A stretch of DNA of 64,000 nt from an uncultured Marinifilum sp. (lineage in GTDB: Bacteria; Bacteroidota; Bacteroidia; Bacteroidales; Marinifilaceae). This document shows, piece by piece, positions 8,770 through 18,676 of this stretch; positions within the stretch are counted from its first letter, which is position 1, and the number at the start of each line of letters is the position of its first letter. The notes beneath the pieces are model-generated. The model was not told the DNA's origin. It ran no database searches and worked only from the letters and a program-made list of their open reading frames with translations. A program made the position numbers and the translations under genes. Where the stretch lies: contig NZ_OY781918.1 of NCBI RefSeq assembly GCF_963677195.1, positions 546,923-610,922 on the forward strand, given 5' to 3'.

Positions 8770-11394
8770 TTACTTCATACTGGCAATGCGATCTTCTAAA
8801 ACTTTAATTTTGGCTTCGGCATCGGCCATTTTCTTTTTCTCCATTTCCACTACTTTGGCAGGAGCATTATTCACGAAGCGTTCGTTGCTCATTTTCTTCT
8901 GAACAGAAATAAGGAAACCTTTGGTATATTTCAACTCTTCTTCCATTTTCTTCAATTCTTCTTCAATATCAACTAAATCGCCAAGAGGAATAAAATACTC
9001 CACAGCTTTTACAATGAATGACATTGCACCAGCCATATCGCCTTGGGCTACAGAAATCTCACTAAGATTACACATTTTAGCAATTACCGAATCGAAAGAA
9101 GCATCATAAGCTCCTTCTTCCAGTTTGTAATTCATTGCCAATGCATCTTTAAATGCGATATTCTTTTGCTTACGGATATTACGAACGGCAACAATCACCT
9201 CTTTTACCTGCTCAAACTTCTCTAACAAAGCAGAATCGTAGGCTTCAGGTTTAGGCATTACCGAAACCATAATGCTATCCTCCTCAGTTCTATCAGCCAG
9301 TAACTGATAGATTTCCTCAGTTAAGAAAGGCATGAATGGGTGCAATAATTGCATTAGTTTCTCGAACAAAGCAACAGTCGAATCAAAAGTTTTTTTGTCG
9401 ATTGGCTGCTGATATGCTGGTTTTACCATTTCCAAATACCATGATGAAAATTCATCGCGGAACAAGGTATAAACAGTCATTAATGCTTCGCTAATGCGAT
9501 ATTGCTTGAACTGCTCATCCAATTGCTCCATTGTATTATTCAAACGAGCATGAAAAACTTCGGTAGCCAAACGAGAAGATTCCGGCTGCTCAATATCTGC
9601 AACTTCCCATCCTTTCACCAATCGGAATGCATTCCAGATTTTAGTAGTGAAGTTACGACCTTGTTCAGGCAAGTTCTCGTCAAATAGCAAGTCTCCACCA
9701 GCAGGCGAACAAAGCAACATACCCACACGAACACCATCGGCACCGTACTTGGCAATCAAATCTAAAGGATCAGGCGAATTACCTAATGATTTAGACATTT
9801 TTCTGCGTTGAGCATCGCGAACAATACCCGTTAAATATACATTGCTAAATGGTTTTTCGCCTTTATATTCATATCCCGACATTACCATACGTGCAATCCA
9901 AAAGAACAGAATATCCGGACCAGACACAAGGTCGTTAGTTGGGTAATAATATTTAATTTCTTCGTTTTCAGGATTACGAATTCCATCGAAAACTGAGATT
10001 GGCCACAACCATGAAGAAAACCATGTATCCAATACATCCTCATCCTGACGCATATCTTCAGCTTTGTATTCTTTTCCGGTTTTAGCTTTCGCCTCAACAA
10101 CGGCTTCTTCGGCAGTTTTAGCAACTACATATCCGCCTTCAGGCAAATAGAAAACAGGAATTCGCTGTCCCCACCACAACTGTCGAGAAATACACCAATC
10201 CTTCACATTTTCCATCCAGTGACGGTAAGTATTTTTGAATTTTGCAGGATGCAATTGAATATCGTCATTCATGACATGCTCCAAAGCCGGCTTAGCCAAC
10301 TCTTTCATTTTCATGAACCACTGCATACTTAGTTTTGGCTCGATTACAGCATCGGTACGTTCCGAGAAACCTACTTTATTTACGTAATCTTCAATCTTCA
10401 CCATGTTACCGGCAGCTTCCAAATCAGGAATAATCAAATCACGAACATCGAAACGATCTTTTCCTACGTATAGCTGAGCGGCTTCACTCATAGTACCATT
10501 ATCGTTGAAAATATCTATGGTTTCCAAGTTGTGCTTATCACCAATCTCATAATCATGGATATCGTGAGCAGGAGTAATTTTTAGTGCACCTGTACCAAAT
10601 TCCATATCTACATATTCGTCTTGAATAATAGGAATAGATCGGTTTACCAAAGGAACAATACAACGCTTACCCTTTAAGTGAGTAAAACGCTCGTCGTTAG
10701 GATTCACACAAACAGCGCTATCACCTAAAATAGTTTCCGGACGAGTAGTTGCAATGGTTACGTACTCATCTTCGCTTCCTTCAATTTTATATCTTAAATA
10801 GTAAAGCTTCGATTGCAGCTCTTTGTAAATCACCTCTTCATCGGAAACAGCAGTTTGTGCCGAAGGATCCCAGTTTACCATACGAATTCCGCGGTAAATC
10901 TTATCTTTCTTATATAAATCAATAAATACATCGATTACCGATTCGTATAAAGATTCGTCCATAGTAAAAGCAGTACGCTCCCAATCGCATGAAGCACCTA
11001 ATTTTTTTAGCTGCTCCAAAATGATTCCTCCGTGCTTCTCTTTCCACTCCCAGGCGTGTTTCATAAACTCCTCGCGAGTGATATCCGCTTTAGCAATACC
11101 TTCCTGCTTTAATTTATTTACAACTTTTGCTTCGGTGGCAATAGAGGCGTGATCGGTTCCAGGTACCCAACAGACATTCTTTCCCTGTAATCTGGCTCTG
11201 CGGACCAATACATCTTGAATTGTATTGTTCAGCATATGCCCCATATGCAATACTCCGGTAACATTTGGTGGAGGTATCACAATTGTATACGGCTCTCTTT
11301 CGTCAGGTACTGAGTGGAAAAATCCTTTATCCATCCAATACTTGTACCATTTATCCTCAGATTCAACAGGATTGTACTTAGTTGGGATTTCCAT
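8770..11394 (-). CDS. valS: Valyl-tRNA synthetase
   Basis: Charges tRNA-Val. It is 874 residues, the usual bacterial length. Class I signatures are present: the HIGH variant HMGH in '[15 protein letters not shown]' (about residue 50) and KMSKS in '[11 protein letters not shown]' (about residue 530). The editing (CP1) domain lies between, with '[10 protein letters not shown]'. The last 60 residues form a coiled-coil tRNA-binding arm rich in Glu/Lys ('[18 protein letters not shown]'), as expected for ValRS. It is monocistronic, with its own terminator. Confidence 0.98.
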   Translation of the reverse strand: MEIPTKYNPVESEDKWYKYWMDKGFFHSVPDEREPYTIVIPPPNVTGVLHMGHMLNNTIQDVLVRRARLQGKNVCWVPGTDHASIATEAKVVNKLKQEGIAKADITREEFMKHAWEWKEKHGGIILEQLKKLGASCDWERTAFTMDESLYESVIDVFIDLYKKDKIYRGIRMVNWDPSAQTAVSDEEVIYKELQSKLYYLRYKIEGSEDEYVTIATTRPETILGDSAVCVNPNDERFTHLKGKRCIVPLVNRSIPIIQDEYVDMEFGTGALKITPAHDIHDYEIGDKHNLETIDIFNDNGTMSEAAQLYVGKDRFDVRDLIIPDLEAAGNMVKIEDYVNKVGFSERTDAVIEPKLSMQWFMKMKELAKPALEHVMNDDIQLHPAKFKNTYRHWMENVKDWCISRQLWWGQRIPVFYLPEGGYVVAKTAEEAVVEAKAKTGKEYKAEDMRQDEDVLDTWFSSWLWPISVFDGIRNPENEEIKYYYPTNDLVSGPDILFFWIARMVMSGYEYKGEKPFSNVYLTGIVRDAQRRKMSKSLGNSPDPLDLIAKYGADGVRVGMLLCSPAGGDLLFDENLPEQGRNFTTKIWNAFRLVKGWEVADIEQPESSRLATEVFHARLNNTMEQLDEQFKQYRISEALMTVYTLFRDEFSSWYLEMVKPAYQQPIDKKTFDSTVALFEKLMQLLHPFMPFLTEEIYQLLADRTEEDSIMVSVMPKPEAYDSALLEKFEQVKEVIVAVRNIRKQKNIAFKDALAMNYKLEEGAYDASFDSVIAKMCNLSEISVAQGDMAGAMSFIVKAVEYFIPLGDLVDIEEELKKMEEELKYTKGFLISVQKKMSNERFVNNAPAKVVEMEKKKMADAEAKIKVLEDRIASMK

Positions 11395-11757
11395 GTGTTA
11401 ACTATATTTTATTAATTCTATATTTTCAAAAAAATTTGGCTCAAAATTAAGAAATTCTGTGGGATATTACTTCACTGAATGACAATAAAATGAGAGGAAA
11501 AGCAAATGAGTGAATGAGCAAAAACAATTAGTAATTAATAATGAGTAATTAATAATTTACAGAAAAGCATTCTCTTTTTACCATTATTTACTAATTACCA
11601 GTTACTGATAACTGTTTAAAAGTGATACTGAAAAGCAGTAAAAATCATTTTTTTTACCTGCTTTTTTATATACTTTTGGCAAAACTATATTTCTGGATGC
11701 TAAATGTATTTTAGTGGAAGAAATAAAAAATAATAAACACTTAAACAACAATAACAA
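11395..11757. other. Intergenic region between divergent valS and aminotransferase genes
   Basis: The interval is AT-rich and non-coding. A near-direct repeat of AGTAATTAATAATGAGTAATTAATAAT type sits at 11530-11556. A partly complementary stretch lies at about 11580-11610, so the segment can fold loosely. A -7-like box for the aminotransferase gene is noted separately. Nothing else is recognised. Confidence 0.5.
11671..11678 (+). promoter_or_regulatory. Candidate -7 box for the aminotransferase gene
   Basis: TACTTTTG matches TAnnTTTG exactly and is 80 nt before the start codon. No clear TTTG is found at the -33 position, so the call rests on one element. Confidence 0.4.
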
Positions 11758-12957
11758 ATGCCACAAATATCAGACAAAGGAAGATTAATGCCTGAGTCAC
11801 CAATTCGTAAATTGGTTCCTTATGCAGAAGGCGCAAAAGCTAAAGGCAGAACGGTTTATCATTTAAACATTGGTCAACCTGATATTAAAACTCCTGAAGT
11901 TGCAATGGATGCCATTAGAAATTGTACACAAAAAGTAATTGAGTACTCTCACTCGGCTGGTAATGTTTCTTATCGCAAGAAATTAGCAAAAATGTACCAA
12001 AACATTGGTATTGATGTTAACGAAAACGAAATGCTGATTACTACCGGAGGATCGGAAGCCATCACTTTTGCATTGATGACTTGCTTGAATCCTGGTGACG
12101 AAGTTTTAATTCCTGAGCCTTTTTACGCTAACTATAATGGTTTTGCAGTTTCGGCCGGAGTTAATGTTGTACCTATTACATCGAACATTGAAAACGATTT
12201 CGCCTTACCAGCTATTGAGGAGTTTGAGAAGTTAATGACTCCAAAAACCAAAGCTGTTGTAATTTGTAATCCTAACAATCCAACTGGTTACCTTTACTCA
12301 AAAGAGGAGCTAAATCAGCTACGCGAATTAATTTTAAAACACGATTTATTCCTGTTCTCCGATGAAGTTTATCGCGAATTTTGTTACGGTGGTGAAGAAC
12401 ATTTCTCGGCAATGAACTTAGAAGGTTTAGAGCAGAATGTAATCATGATGGACTCTGTATCGAAGCGTTACAGCGAATGTGGTGTTCGTATTGGCGCCTT
12501 AATTACCAAAAACAAAGAGGTAATAAAGACAGCAATGAAATTTGCTCAGGCTCGATTGTGTCCTCCTGCTTTCGGACAAATTGCTGCCGAAGCATCATTA
12601 GATACTCCACCAGAATATTTTACCGAAGTTTACGATGAATATATTGCTCGTCGCGATTTTATGGTAGAAGCCCTGAATAAAATGGAAGGTGTTTACTGTC
12701 CTACTCCTAAAGGTGCTTTCTACACTGTAGTTAAACTTCCTATTGATAATGCTGATAAATTTGCTCAGTGGATTTTGGAAGATTTCGAATACAAGAACCA
12801 AACTGTAATGCTTGCTCCTGCTACAGGATTTTACGCAACAAAAGGTCTTGGTAAAAACGAAGTACGTATTGCCTACGTGTTGAAAAAAGAAGATCTAGCT
12901 AAAGCAATGGAAACTCTCGATGCTGCATTAAAAGTTTATCCGGGAAGAACATTATAA
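11758..12957 (+). CDS. PLP-dependent aminotransferase, class I/II (aspartate aminotransferase-like)
   Basis: Cytosolic fold-type I aminotransferase of 399 residues. Recognisable pieces are 'LNIGQPDIKTPE' near the N-terminus, 'TTGGSEAITFAL' (PLP phosphate loop), 'VICNPNNPTGYLYSKEEL' (PLP-stacking/Asn region), 'LFSDEVYREFCYG' (Asp to the pyridine N), and the Schiff-base Lys in 'DSVSKRYSECGVRIG'. The Arg that binds the substrate carboxylate is likely in 'KNEVRIAYVL'. The substrate cannot be read from sequence; the Bacteroidota relatives are usually called aspartate or aromatic aminotransferases. It is closed by a strong terminator. Confidence 0.9.
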   Translation: MPQISDKGRLMPESPIRKLVPYAEGAKAKGRTVYHLNIGQPDIKTPEVAMDAIRNCTQKVIEYSHSAGNVSYRKKLAKMYQNIGIDVNENEMLITTGGSEAITFALMTCLNPGDEVLIPEPFYANYNGFAVSAGVNVVPITSNIENDFALPAIEEFEKLMTPKTKAVVICNPNNPTGYLYSKEELNQLRELILKHDLFLFSDEVYREFCYGGEEHFSAMNLEGLEQNVIMMDSVSKRYSECGVRIGALITKNKEVIKTAMKFAQARLCPPAFGQIAAEASLDTPPEYFTEVYDEYIARRDFMVEALNKMEGVYCPTPKGAFYTVVKLPIDNADKFAQWILEDFEYKNQTVMLAPATGFYATKGLGKNEVRIAYVLKKEDLAKAMETLDAALKVYPGRTL

Positions 12958-12980
12958 GAAAAATAAATGCTTAAAATAGA

Positions 12981-13011
12981 AAACGGCTCCAAATTTTGGA
13001 GCCGTTTTTCT
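12981..13011 (+). terminator. Terminator after the aminotransferase gene
   Basis: A near-perfect palindrome, AAACGGCTCCAAA / TTTGGAGCCGTTT, occupies 12981-13007. It is followed by TT and is 23 nt past the stop. Confidence 0.92.
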
Positions 13012-13043
13012 TTTATCGTAAGATTAAAGCATATAAGATATTT

Positions 13044-13625
13044 CTATATTAAATCGCACGAATCGGCTGGCATCCAATGTTTATCTTTTCCATCCCATTT
13101 TACATTACAGCCAATTGGATTAGTTAGCGGAACAGAAATTTCCTTTCCAGCTAGATATTCATCAATTGCTCTTTCCAAATCCCGAACTGTTACTTTCGCA
13201 GTGTTTTTAGGATTATCAACAGCTCGTCCTGTATAAATCAAATCTCTTTTTTCATTGAATAAATAAAAATGCGGAGTTCGTAAAGCCCCATAATTAATAG
13301 CTACTTCCTGAGTTTCATCGTACAAATAAACCCAGGGAAAATCGTTTTCTTCCATTCTACTTACCATGTGCTGGTAATCATCTTCCTGATAAGTATTAGG
13401 CGAATTTGAATTAATTCCAATAAACTCAACTCCGTTAGGTATATATTTGTCTGCAATTGCTCTTGTATCTTCATCCGAACCGATAACATAGGGACAGTGG
13501 TTACAGGTAAAAAACACCACCAATAGTTTCGATGATTTAAAATCGGATAATTTATATTTGATACCGTCGGTTGCAATTAAATTAAACTCGGGAGCTTTAT
13601 CGCCAATTTGTAAGGTAAATGCCAT
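13044..13625 (-). CDS. Thioredoxin-family redoxin (AhpC/TSA fold)
   Basis: A 193-residue cytosolic redoxin with no signal peptide. It opens with '[10 protein letters not shown]', the AhpC/TSA-type beginning. The active site is '[10 protein letters not shown]' with a CxxC pair at about residues 39-42. The cis-Pro region is '[11 protein letters not shown]'. The C-terminal tail '[25 protein letters not shown]' is a hallmark of this thioredoxin-family group and carries two more cysteines. The partner and substrate are unknown. The start ATG follows a purine-rich AGAGAAAAT. Confidence 0.88.
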   Translation of the reverse strand: MAFTLQIGDKAPEFNLIATDGIKYKLSDFKSSKLLVVFFTCNHCPYVIGSDEDTRAIADKYIPNGVEFIGINSNSPNTYQEDDYQHMVSRMEENDFPWVYLYDETQEVAINYGALRTPHFYLFNEKRDLIYTGRAVDNPKNTAKVTVRDLERAIDEYLAGKEISVPLTNPIGCNVKWDGKDKHWMPADSCDLI

Positions 13626-13828
13626 ATTTTCTCTCTATTTTGGTTCATACTTACTTAAATTTACCTATTATTTTGAAGAGTTCTAAATAATCGCAATTGA
13701 TTTTTTACTTAGCCGCACAATATTTTACCATTAACACAAAGTTCTTTTTATCTGTTATTGCATTAAATTAAATATTTTTTAAGCTATACAACACACTCAA
13801 TTAACTAATAAACAGCTTATTGTAGATT

Positions 13829-15025
13829 TTATTTTAAATCATCATAAATCAAATATTTCTTTCTTATTTCTTTAAACTTAGCAATGTCTTTTTGCCAGCT
13901 TTCACGTATCTGTTCTTCTAACATTCCTTGCTGTAATTGTAGTTTTAACTTCTCGGTACCAGCCAAATTTTTAAAAAATGCATTAAAAAATTTCCCCTTT
14001 CCTTTTAACTGGGAATAGGCAGTTAATAAATAAGATAAATCGAGTTTTTGCTTTGCTCTAAATTCACATTCGTTTAACAATCTCAAATCGAATCCGTTAC
14101 ATTTTTGACCTTTAAATTTTGGATACTTACTTGCTCCAGCAATACTTCTTGGTACATAAGAAAAAGCACTTTTATGCATCAAAGGATGTCCATAACATTG
14201 AAATGGATAATCTGTACCTCGGCCAGCACTAACCGATGTTCCTTCGAAAAAACACAAAGAAGGATACAGGGTAATTGCTAAAGAATTTGGCAAATTAGGT
14301 GATGGTTTTACCGGCAATTTATAATTTTGATTTCGCGCCCAGTTTTTACAGGGAATAATACGCAAATCGCATTGAATTCCATTTTTTAACCACCTTTCAC
14401 CATTAATCATTTTCGCATATTCTCCAATGCTCATTCCATATACAACAGGAACCGGATGCATTCCCACAAAAGAGGAATATTTCATTTCCAAAACGGGTCC
14501 GTCGATATAATATGCATTTGGATTTGGCCGATCCAATACAATTAGAGGAATATTTTGTTCGGCACAAACCTCCATTACATAATGTAAAGTAGAAAGATAG
14601 GTATAGAATCGAACCCCAACATCCTGTAAATCGAAAACGACAATATCTATTCCTCTTACATCAGCAGGTGAGGCCTTGTAATGTTTACCATATAAGGATA
14701 CAATTTTAATGCCTGTTAACTTATCCTTTCCATTTTTAATTTTTTCGCCAGCATCAGCTTTTCCTCTAAATCCATGCTCGGGACTAAAAATTCTTTTTAT
14801 TTTAATTTCTTTAGTCAATAAAAAATCCAGCAAATGCTCACCATGCACCAATGATGACTGATTGGATACCAAAGCAACATTCTTATCCTGCAAAAGAGGA
14901 AGATATTCAGATATATTTTCTGCCCCAGAAATAACATTTAGCTCATTCTCTTGGGCGCATAAAGACGCAACAGAAATAAAACTCAATAAAAAAGTGAACA
15001 AATAATAACTTACAGAAGTCTTCAT
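13829..15025 (-). CDS. namZ: DUF1343 / NamZ-type exo-beta-N-acetylmuramidase, secreted
   Basis: Probably releases terminal MurNAc from peptidoglycan fragments. NamZ of Bacillus subtilis, in the same family (DUF1343, GH171), is the characterised member. The start is set at the third candidate ATG because it opens a clean signal peptide (MKTSVSYYLFTFLLSFISV, cut near 'LCAQ'). The longest frame begins at 15094 and would overlap the divergent gene. Family motifs include 'NVALVSNQSSLVHG', 'IFSPEHGFRGKADAGE', 'GIDIVVFDLQDVGVRFYTY', 'VLDRPNPN' and 'LFEGTSVSAGRGTDYPF'-like 'CFFEGTSVSAGRGTDYPF'. It is complete at the C-terminus. Confidence 0.9.
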   Translation of the reverse strand: MKTSVSYYLFTFLLSFISVASLCAQENELNVISGAENISEYLPLLQDKNVALVSNQSSLVHGEHLLDFLLTKEIKIKRIFSPEHGFRGKADAGEKIKNGKDKLTGIKIVSLYGKHYKASPADVRGIDIVVFDLQDVGVRFYTYLSTLHYVMEVCAEQNIPLIVLDRPNPNAYYIDGPVLEMKYSSFVGMHPVPVVYGMSIGEYAKMINGERWLKNGIQCDLRIIPCKNWARNQNYKLPVKPSPNLPNSLAITLYPSLCFFEGTSVSAGRGTDYPFQCYGHPLMHKSAFSYVPRSIAGASKYPKFKGQKCNGFDLRLLNECEFRAKQKLDLSYLLTAYSQLKGKGKFFNAFFKNLAGTEKLKLQLQQGMLEEQIRESWQKDIAKFKEIRKKYLIYDDLK

Positions 15026-15069
15026 TTTAATATTTTTCATTTTGGTTAACATGAAATTACTACTTTTGT

Positions 15070-16341
15070 ATGAATCGCAACAAAATAATTTCAATTTTGA
15101 ATCTCGAACTATTTATAGCCAAAAAAATTACCACTAACGAAAAGGGAGAAAAGAACATTTCTCACCCAATTATCAGCATTGCCAAAGTTAGTATTTCGCT
15201 TGGAATCTGCGTAATGATTTTAGCCGTAGCCATTGTTACAGGGTTTAAATCGGAAATTATAAATAAGGTAATTGGTTTTGGTTCTCATATACAAATTACC
15301 AATTACGACAACAATTCTTCTTTCGAAACTCAGCCAATCGACAAAGAAATTATCGATACTAAATTGATACAAAAATTAGATGGAATTGCTCACATACAAG
15401 CTTTTGCTACCAAACCAGGAATTCTGAAAACAAAATCGGAAATACAAGGCATTGTGCTAAATGGAGTAGGTAAAGATTATGATTGGAGCTTTTTTAAAAA
15501 ACATCTTATTGCTGGCAAAGTAATTCAATTCTCGGATAGTACAAAAAGTCAAGATATTATAATATCTAAAAAGCTATCCTCTTTATTAAATATACAGGTT
15601 GGAGACAAATTATCGGTATACTTTATACAGCAACCTCCACGCCAAAGAAGGTTTACCGTTAGCGGCATTTACGATACGGGCATGGCCGAATTCGATAAGC
15701 TTTTCCTCCTATGCGACATGAGACATATCCAAAAATTAAATGACTGGACAGAGAATCAGTTTAGTGGATATGAGGTTTTTATTGATGATTTTGACAATTT
15801 AGCAGATATTACCTACTTGATAAAAGGAATTACTGCAAGTTCATATACTCAGGATGGTGGCAGCTTAAAAGTTAGAAGTATTGATCGAAAATATCCACAA
15901 ATTTTTAGTTGGCTGGAAATGTTGAATATTAATGTTTGGGTAATTCTGGCACTAATGATTTTGGTTGCAGGCTTTAATATGATTTCGGGATTACTGATTA
16001 TTATTCTGGAAAAAACCAGCATGATTGGTATTTTAAAAGCATTGGGAACAGCCAACTGGTCTATTCGCAAAGTTTTTCTATATCAAGCATCAATGATAAT
16101 AGGAAAAGGTATGCTTTGGGGAAATATTATTGGAATTACAATATGCCTGCTTCAGCATTATTTTAAAATTATTCCTCTCGATCCTACAAGTTATTATGTT
16201 GATACTGTACCCATTAATTTAAAATTTACCCATATTTTACTTTTAAATATTGGCAGTTTAATTGCTACAGTATCTATGTTGTTAATTCCGTCGTACTTAA
16301 TTACAAAAATTAGTCCGGCAAAAGCAATTCGTTTCGATTAA
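15070..16341 (+). CDS. FtsX-like ABC transporter permease (LolC/LolE-type)
   Basis: Inner-membrane permease of 423 residues. It has the MacB/LolCDE topology: TM1 at about residues 36-58, a large periplasmic domain, then three TM segments from about 285 to the end. 'ISIAKVSISLGICVMILAVAIVTGF' and 'GLLIIILEKTSMIGILKALG' are characteristic; the latter is the coupling-helix region typical of lipoprotein-releasing permeases. No ATPase gene is adjacent, which is common for this family in Bacteroidota. The start codon lies 45 nt from the chosen start of the divergent namZ. A TTG at 15097 is an alternative start. A TACTTTTG box ends one base before the ATG. Confidence 0.88.
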   Translation: MNRNKIISILNLELFIAKKITTNEKGEKNISHPIISIAKVSISLGICVMILAVAIVTGFKSEIINKVIGFGSHIQITNYDNNSSFETQPIDKEIIDTKLIQKLDGIAHIQAFATKPGILKTKSEIQGIVLNGVGKDYDWSFFKKHLIAGKVIQFSDSTKSQDIIISKKLSSLLNIQVGDKLSVYFIQQPPRQRRFTVSGIYDTGMAEFDKLFLLCDMRHIQKLNDWTENQFSGYEVFIDDFDNLADITYLIKGITASSYTQDGGSLKVRSIDRKYPQIFSWLEMLNINVWVILALMILVAGFNMISGLLIIILEKTSMIGILKALGTANWSIRKVFLYQASMIIGKGMLWGNIIGITICLLQHYFKIIPLDPTSYYVDTVPINLKFTHILLLNIGSLIATVSMLLIPSYLITKISPAKAIRFD

Positions 16342-16370
16342 AAAAAAAGGACAGGATATTTTTCCTGCCC
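16341..16370 (-). terminator. Terminator after the GH2 gene
   Basis: An 8-bp stem with one mismatch, GGACAGGA (16349-16356) / TCCTGCCC (16363-16370), has an eight-A run to the left. It serves the minus-strand gene that ends at 16387. Confidence 0.65.
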
Positions 16371-16386
16371 TAAATCCTTAAAATTT

Positions 16387-18540
16387 TTATTTCTCTAAAT
16401 TGGGCAATTTTCCCAGTTTAAGGGTATCTCTTGCTACAATTTTATTAGCATACCACCCTTCTGCATACAAAACTTTGGCATCAACCATTATGGAATCCCA
16501 CTGAAAACGAGTATCACCTCTGGGACCCGCATTTTTTATTCTCGATCCGTAAGACACATTTTTTTTCAAATCGTTATATAAAACCACCGAATCGCAATTG
16601 CTATATACCCAAACATCTTTTTTTGCTGGTTCTTTAAAACGATCGGGCCACGACTTTGAAACAATATAAACCATCGGACAGTCGCTTGCCTCCCTATACA
16701 TACTTTGGTACAAATAGTAAGCATCTTTTTTGGTTTTATGATCGTGCAAAATCAATCCTTTCTGATTCATATATGGAATTGGGTTAATATCCCGCCCAAT
16801 TCGTGGCGAAGCAAAATCGAAAGCAACCCAAACAAAATGTCCCGGAAATGTATCTTTTTTCGACTCTCCTTTTGATATTTTGTATTCGTGTAGTAAGCAT
16901 CCATATTCCTGAGACCAGAACTCTGCTTTCCCCGAAGAATAATAATTTTTACTCACATCAAATTTTTCTTCACTATGAGTGGTATATTCCATATCGGCGC
17001 CATATTCACCAATTATTTGGGACGGATTATATAAATCTATCTCTCCCATATACCAGCCGCTCCAGTCTTGTGGAGCATAAACATCAACAATTTGCTGATT
17101 CGACTTGTACTTAAAATTACATCCTGTTATGGGTCTGTTGGGATCAATTTCTTTGGTCTGATTAACCAATTCCTGATACACCTTATTCGATCCTGCCTCA
17201 TTTGCTCCCGAGCGATCAGACTCGTTTCCAACTCCCCATACTATTACTGCAGGATTGTTATAATATTGTTCCACCATTTCTTTCATCTGCTGTTTGCAGT
17301 TTACCAAAAATGCTGGATCATCCGAAACACTACCTGTTAAGGGAATTTCTAACCACAATAGTAAACCTAACTCATCACAAGCTTTAGCAAATTCTCTATC
17401 GCAAGGATAATGAGCATGACGAATCACATTAAATCCGGCATCTTTAATTATTTGTGCATCGGCATAATGTTGTTCATTCGGCAAAGCATAACCCAAACCT
17501 TCCATATCCTGATGTCGGTTTACACCTCTTAACAACATTGGTTCTCCATTTAAACTAAAAGCCTCATTATTTGCCAAAGTATAATATCTAAATCCAAAGC
17601 TACTCTCAAAATTATCAATTACTTTTCCATCGTAGCTAATTGTAGAAACTACTTTATACAAATTAGGTTCATTTATACTCCAAAATTTAACTTCCCCAAA
17701 AGCCGATTCCGATTGTAAAAAACAATTTTCACTCCCAGCTTCAATGGTCTTACTCATGATCTTATCGGCCAGTAATTTTCCATTCGGAGAATAAATTTTA
17801 GAACTTAATTTTACCTTCTTAGTATTTTTAGAATAGTTTTTTACACGAGTTTCAATAGATAAAACACTTGGAGCCTGCCCTCCGCATACTGGTGTATTAA
17901 ATACCTTTTCAATCTTTACCGGATCTGTAATTTGAATCCATACATCACGATAAATCCCTCCATAAACTGCATAATCGAAACTAAATGGGAATGAACCTTT
18001 TTCATCAGACATCCAGGGTGCTATTCCTGAATTGTTAGTATTATCGGCTCTTACTGCCAATATATTTTCTTTCCCAAACTTTATAAAATTGGTAATATCA
18101 ATTGAAAATGCCGTATATCCACCTTTATGAGTACCAACTTTTTTTCCATTTACCCATACCTGAGCTTCCAAGGAAACAGCCTCGAATTCTACAAATACAC
18201 GTTTTCCTTTCTGATTTTCATCTATCTTAAATTTTGTTCGATACCAAGCCGGTCCTTTGTACATTGTACGAACATCGTTCTCAAAATCGAATCTTCCTTC
18301 GAACACATCATTATTTACCCCATCACTTCCGCCATTAAAATCGTGAGGAATATTTACACTAAGCCATTCACTATCTTTAAATGAAACTTTATGTGCATTC
18401 TTTACATCTTCTTTTTTAAATTTCCACTCATTATTATTAATCGAATATTTAATTCTTTTATCGGCAGCAGCTGTAAAGCTGGATAAAAAATAAATTCCGA
18501 TAAATACAATAAGGTAACAATGCAATTTCTGCTTTAACAT
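16387..18540 (-). CDS. Glycoside hydrolase family 2 (beta-galactosidase/glucuronidase-like), secreted
   Basis: A 717-residue exported glycosidase with an N-terminal signal peptide (about residues 1-25, cleavage near 'TAAADK'). Domains in order are the GH2 sugar-binding jelly roll (about 30-200, 'PAWYRTKFKI', 'VWVNGKKVGTHKGGYTAF'), an immunoglobulin-like domain (about 210-320), and a TIM barrel starting 'GVNRHQDMEGLGY'. The acid/base Glu is in 'VIVWGVGNESDRS' (about residue 437). The nucleophile Glu is in 'IIGEYGAD' (about 508). Both catalytic residues are present. The substrate is uncertain. It is divergent from a membrane regulator gene, with a short palindrome between the two starts. Confidence 0.92.
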   Translation of the reverse strand: MLKQKLHCYLIVFIGIYFLSSFTAAADKRIKYSINNNEWKFKKEDVKNAHKVSFKDSEWLSVNIPHDFNGGSDGVNNDVFEGRFDFENDVRTMYKGPAWYRTKFKIDENQKGKRVFVEFEAVSLEAQVWVNGKKVGTHKGGYTAFSIDITNFIKFGKENILAVRADNTNNSGIAPWMSDEKGSFPFSFDYAVYGGIYRDVWIQITDPVKIEKVFNTPVCGGQAPSVLSIETRVKNYSKNTKKVKLSSKIYSPNGKLLADKIMSKTIEAGSENCFLQSESAFGEVKFWSINEPNLYKVVSTISYDGKVIDNFESSFGFRYYTLANNEAFSLNGEPMLLRGVNRHQDMEGLGYALPNEQHYADAQIIKDAGFNVIRHAHYPCDREFAKACDELGLLLWLEIPLTGSVSDDPAFLVNCKQQMKEMVEQYYNNPAVIVWGVGNESDRSGANEAGSNKVYQELVNQTKEIDPNRPITGCNFKYKSNQQIVDVYAPQDWSGWYMGEIDLYNPSQIIGEYGADMEYTTHSEEKFDVSKNYYSSGKAEFWSQEYGCLLHEYKISKGESKKDTFPGHFVWVAFDFASPRIGRDINPIPYMNQKGLILHDHKTKKDAYYLYQSMYREASDCPMVYIVSKSWPDRFKEPAKKDVWVYSNCDSVVLYNDLKKNVSYGSRIKNAGPRGDTRFQWDSIMVDAKVLYAEGWYANKIVARDTLKLGKLPNLEK

Positions 18541-18627
18541 GATATTATATTTTAGTTTTGTTATATCTTTCGATTTGTAACAATGATAGGAGTTATTATT
18601 TACTCTTAAAAGTTAAAAACGGTACCC

Positions 18628-18640
18628 GGTTACCGTAACC
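18628..18640. promoter_or_regulatory. Palindrome in the GH2/regulator divergent promoter region
   Basis: GGTTAC-C-GTAACC is a perfect 6+6 dyad. It overlaps a second dyad, CGGTA (18620-18624) / TACCG (18631-18635). It lies in the 136-bp gap between divergent starts, about 40 nt before the regulator ATG. It is GC-rich against an AT-rich background, as an operator might be. No binding protein is known. Confidence 0.4.
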
Positions 18641-18676
18641 AATAGTCTTAAATTACTATATATCTGAATAATAAGA

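Noticed and set aside
11528..11610. AT-rich repeats before the aminotransferase gene as a mobile element or CRISPR-like array
   Set aside because: Only two imperfect short units in very AT-rich DNA; no regular spacing, ends or associated genes. No CRISPR array was seen anywhere in the window.
15026..15094. Longer N-terminus of the NamZ gene
   Set aside because: It would add a non-signal sequence before an evident signal peptide and overlap the divergent permease gene.
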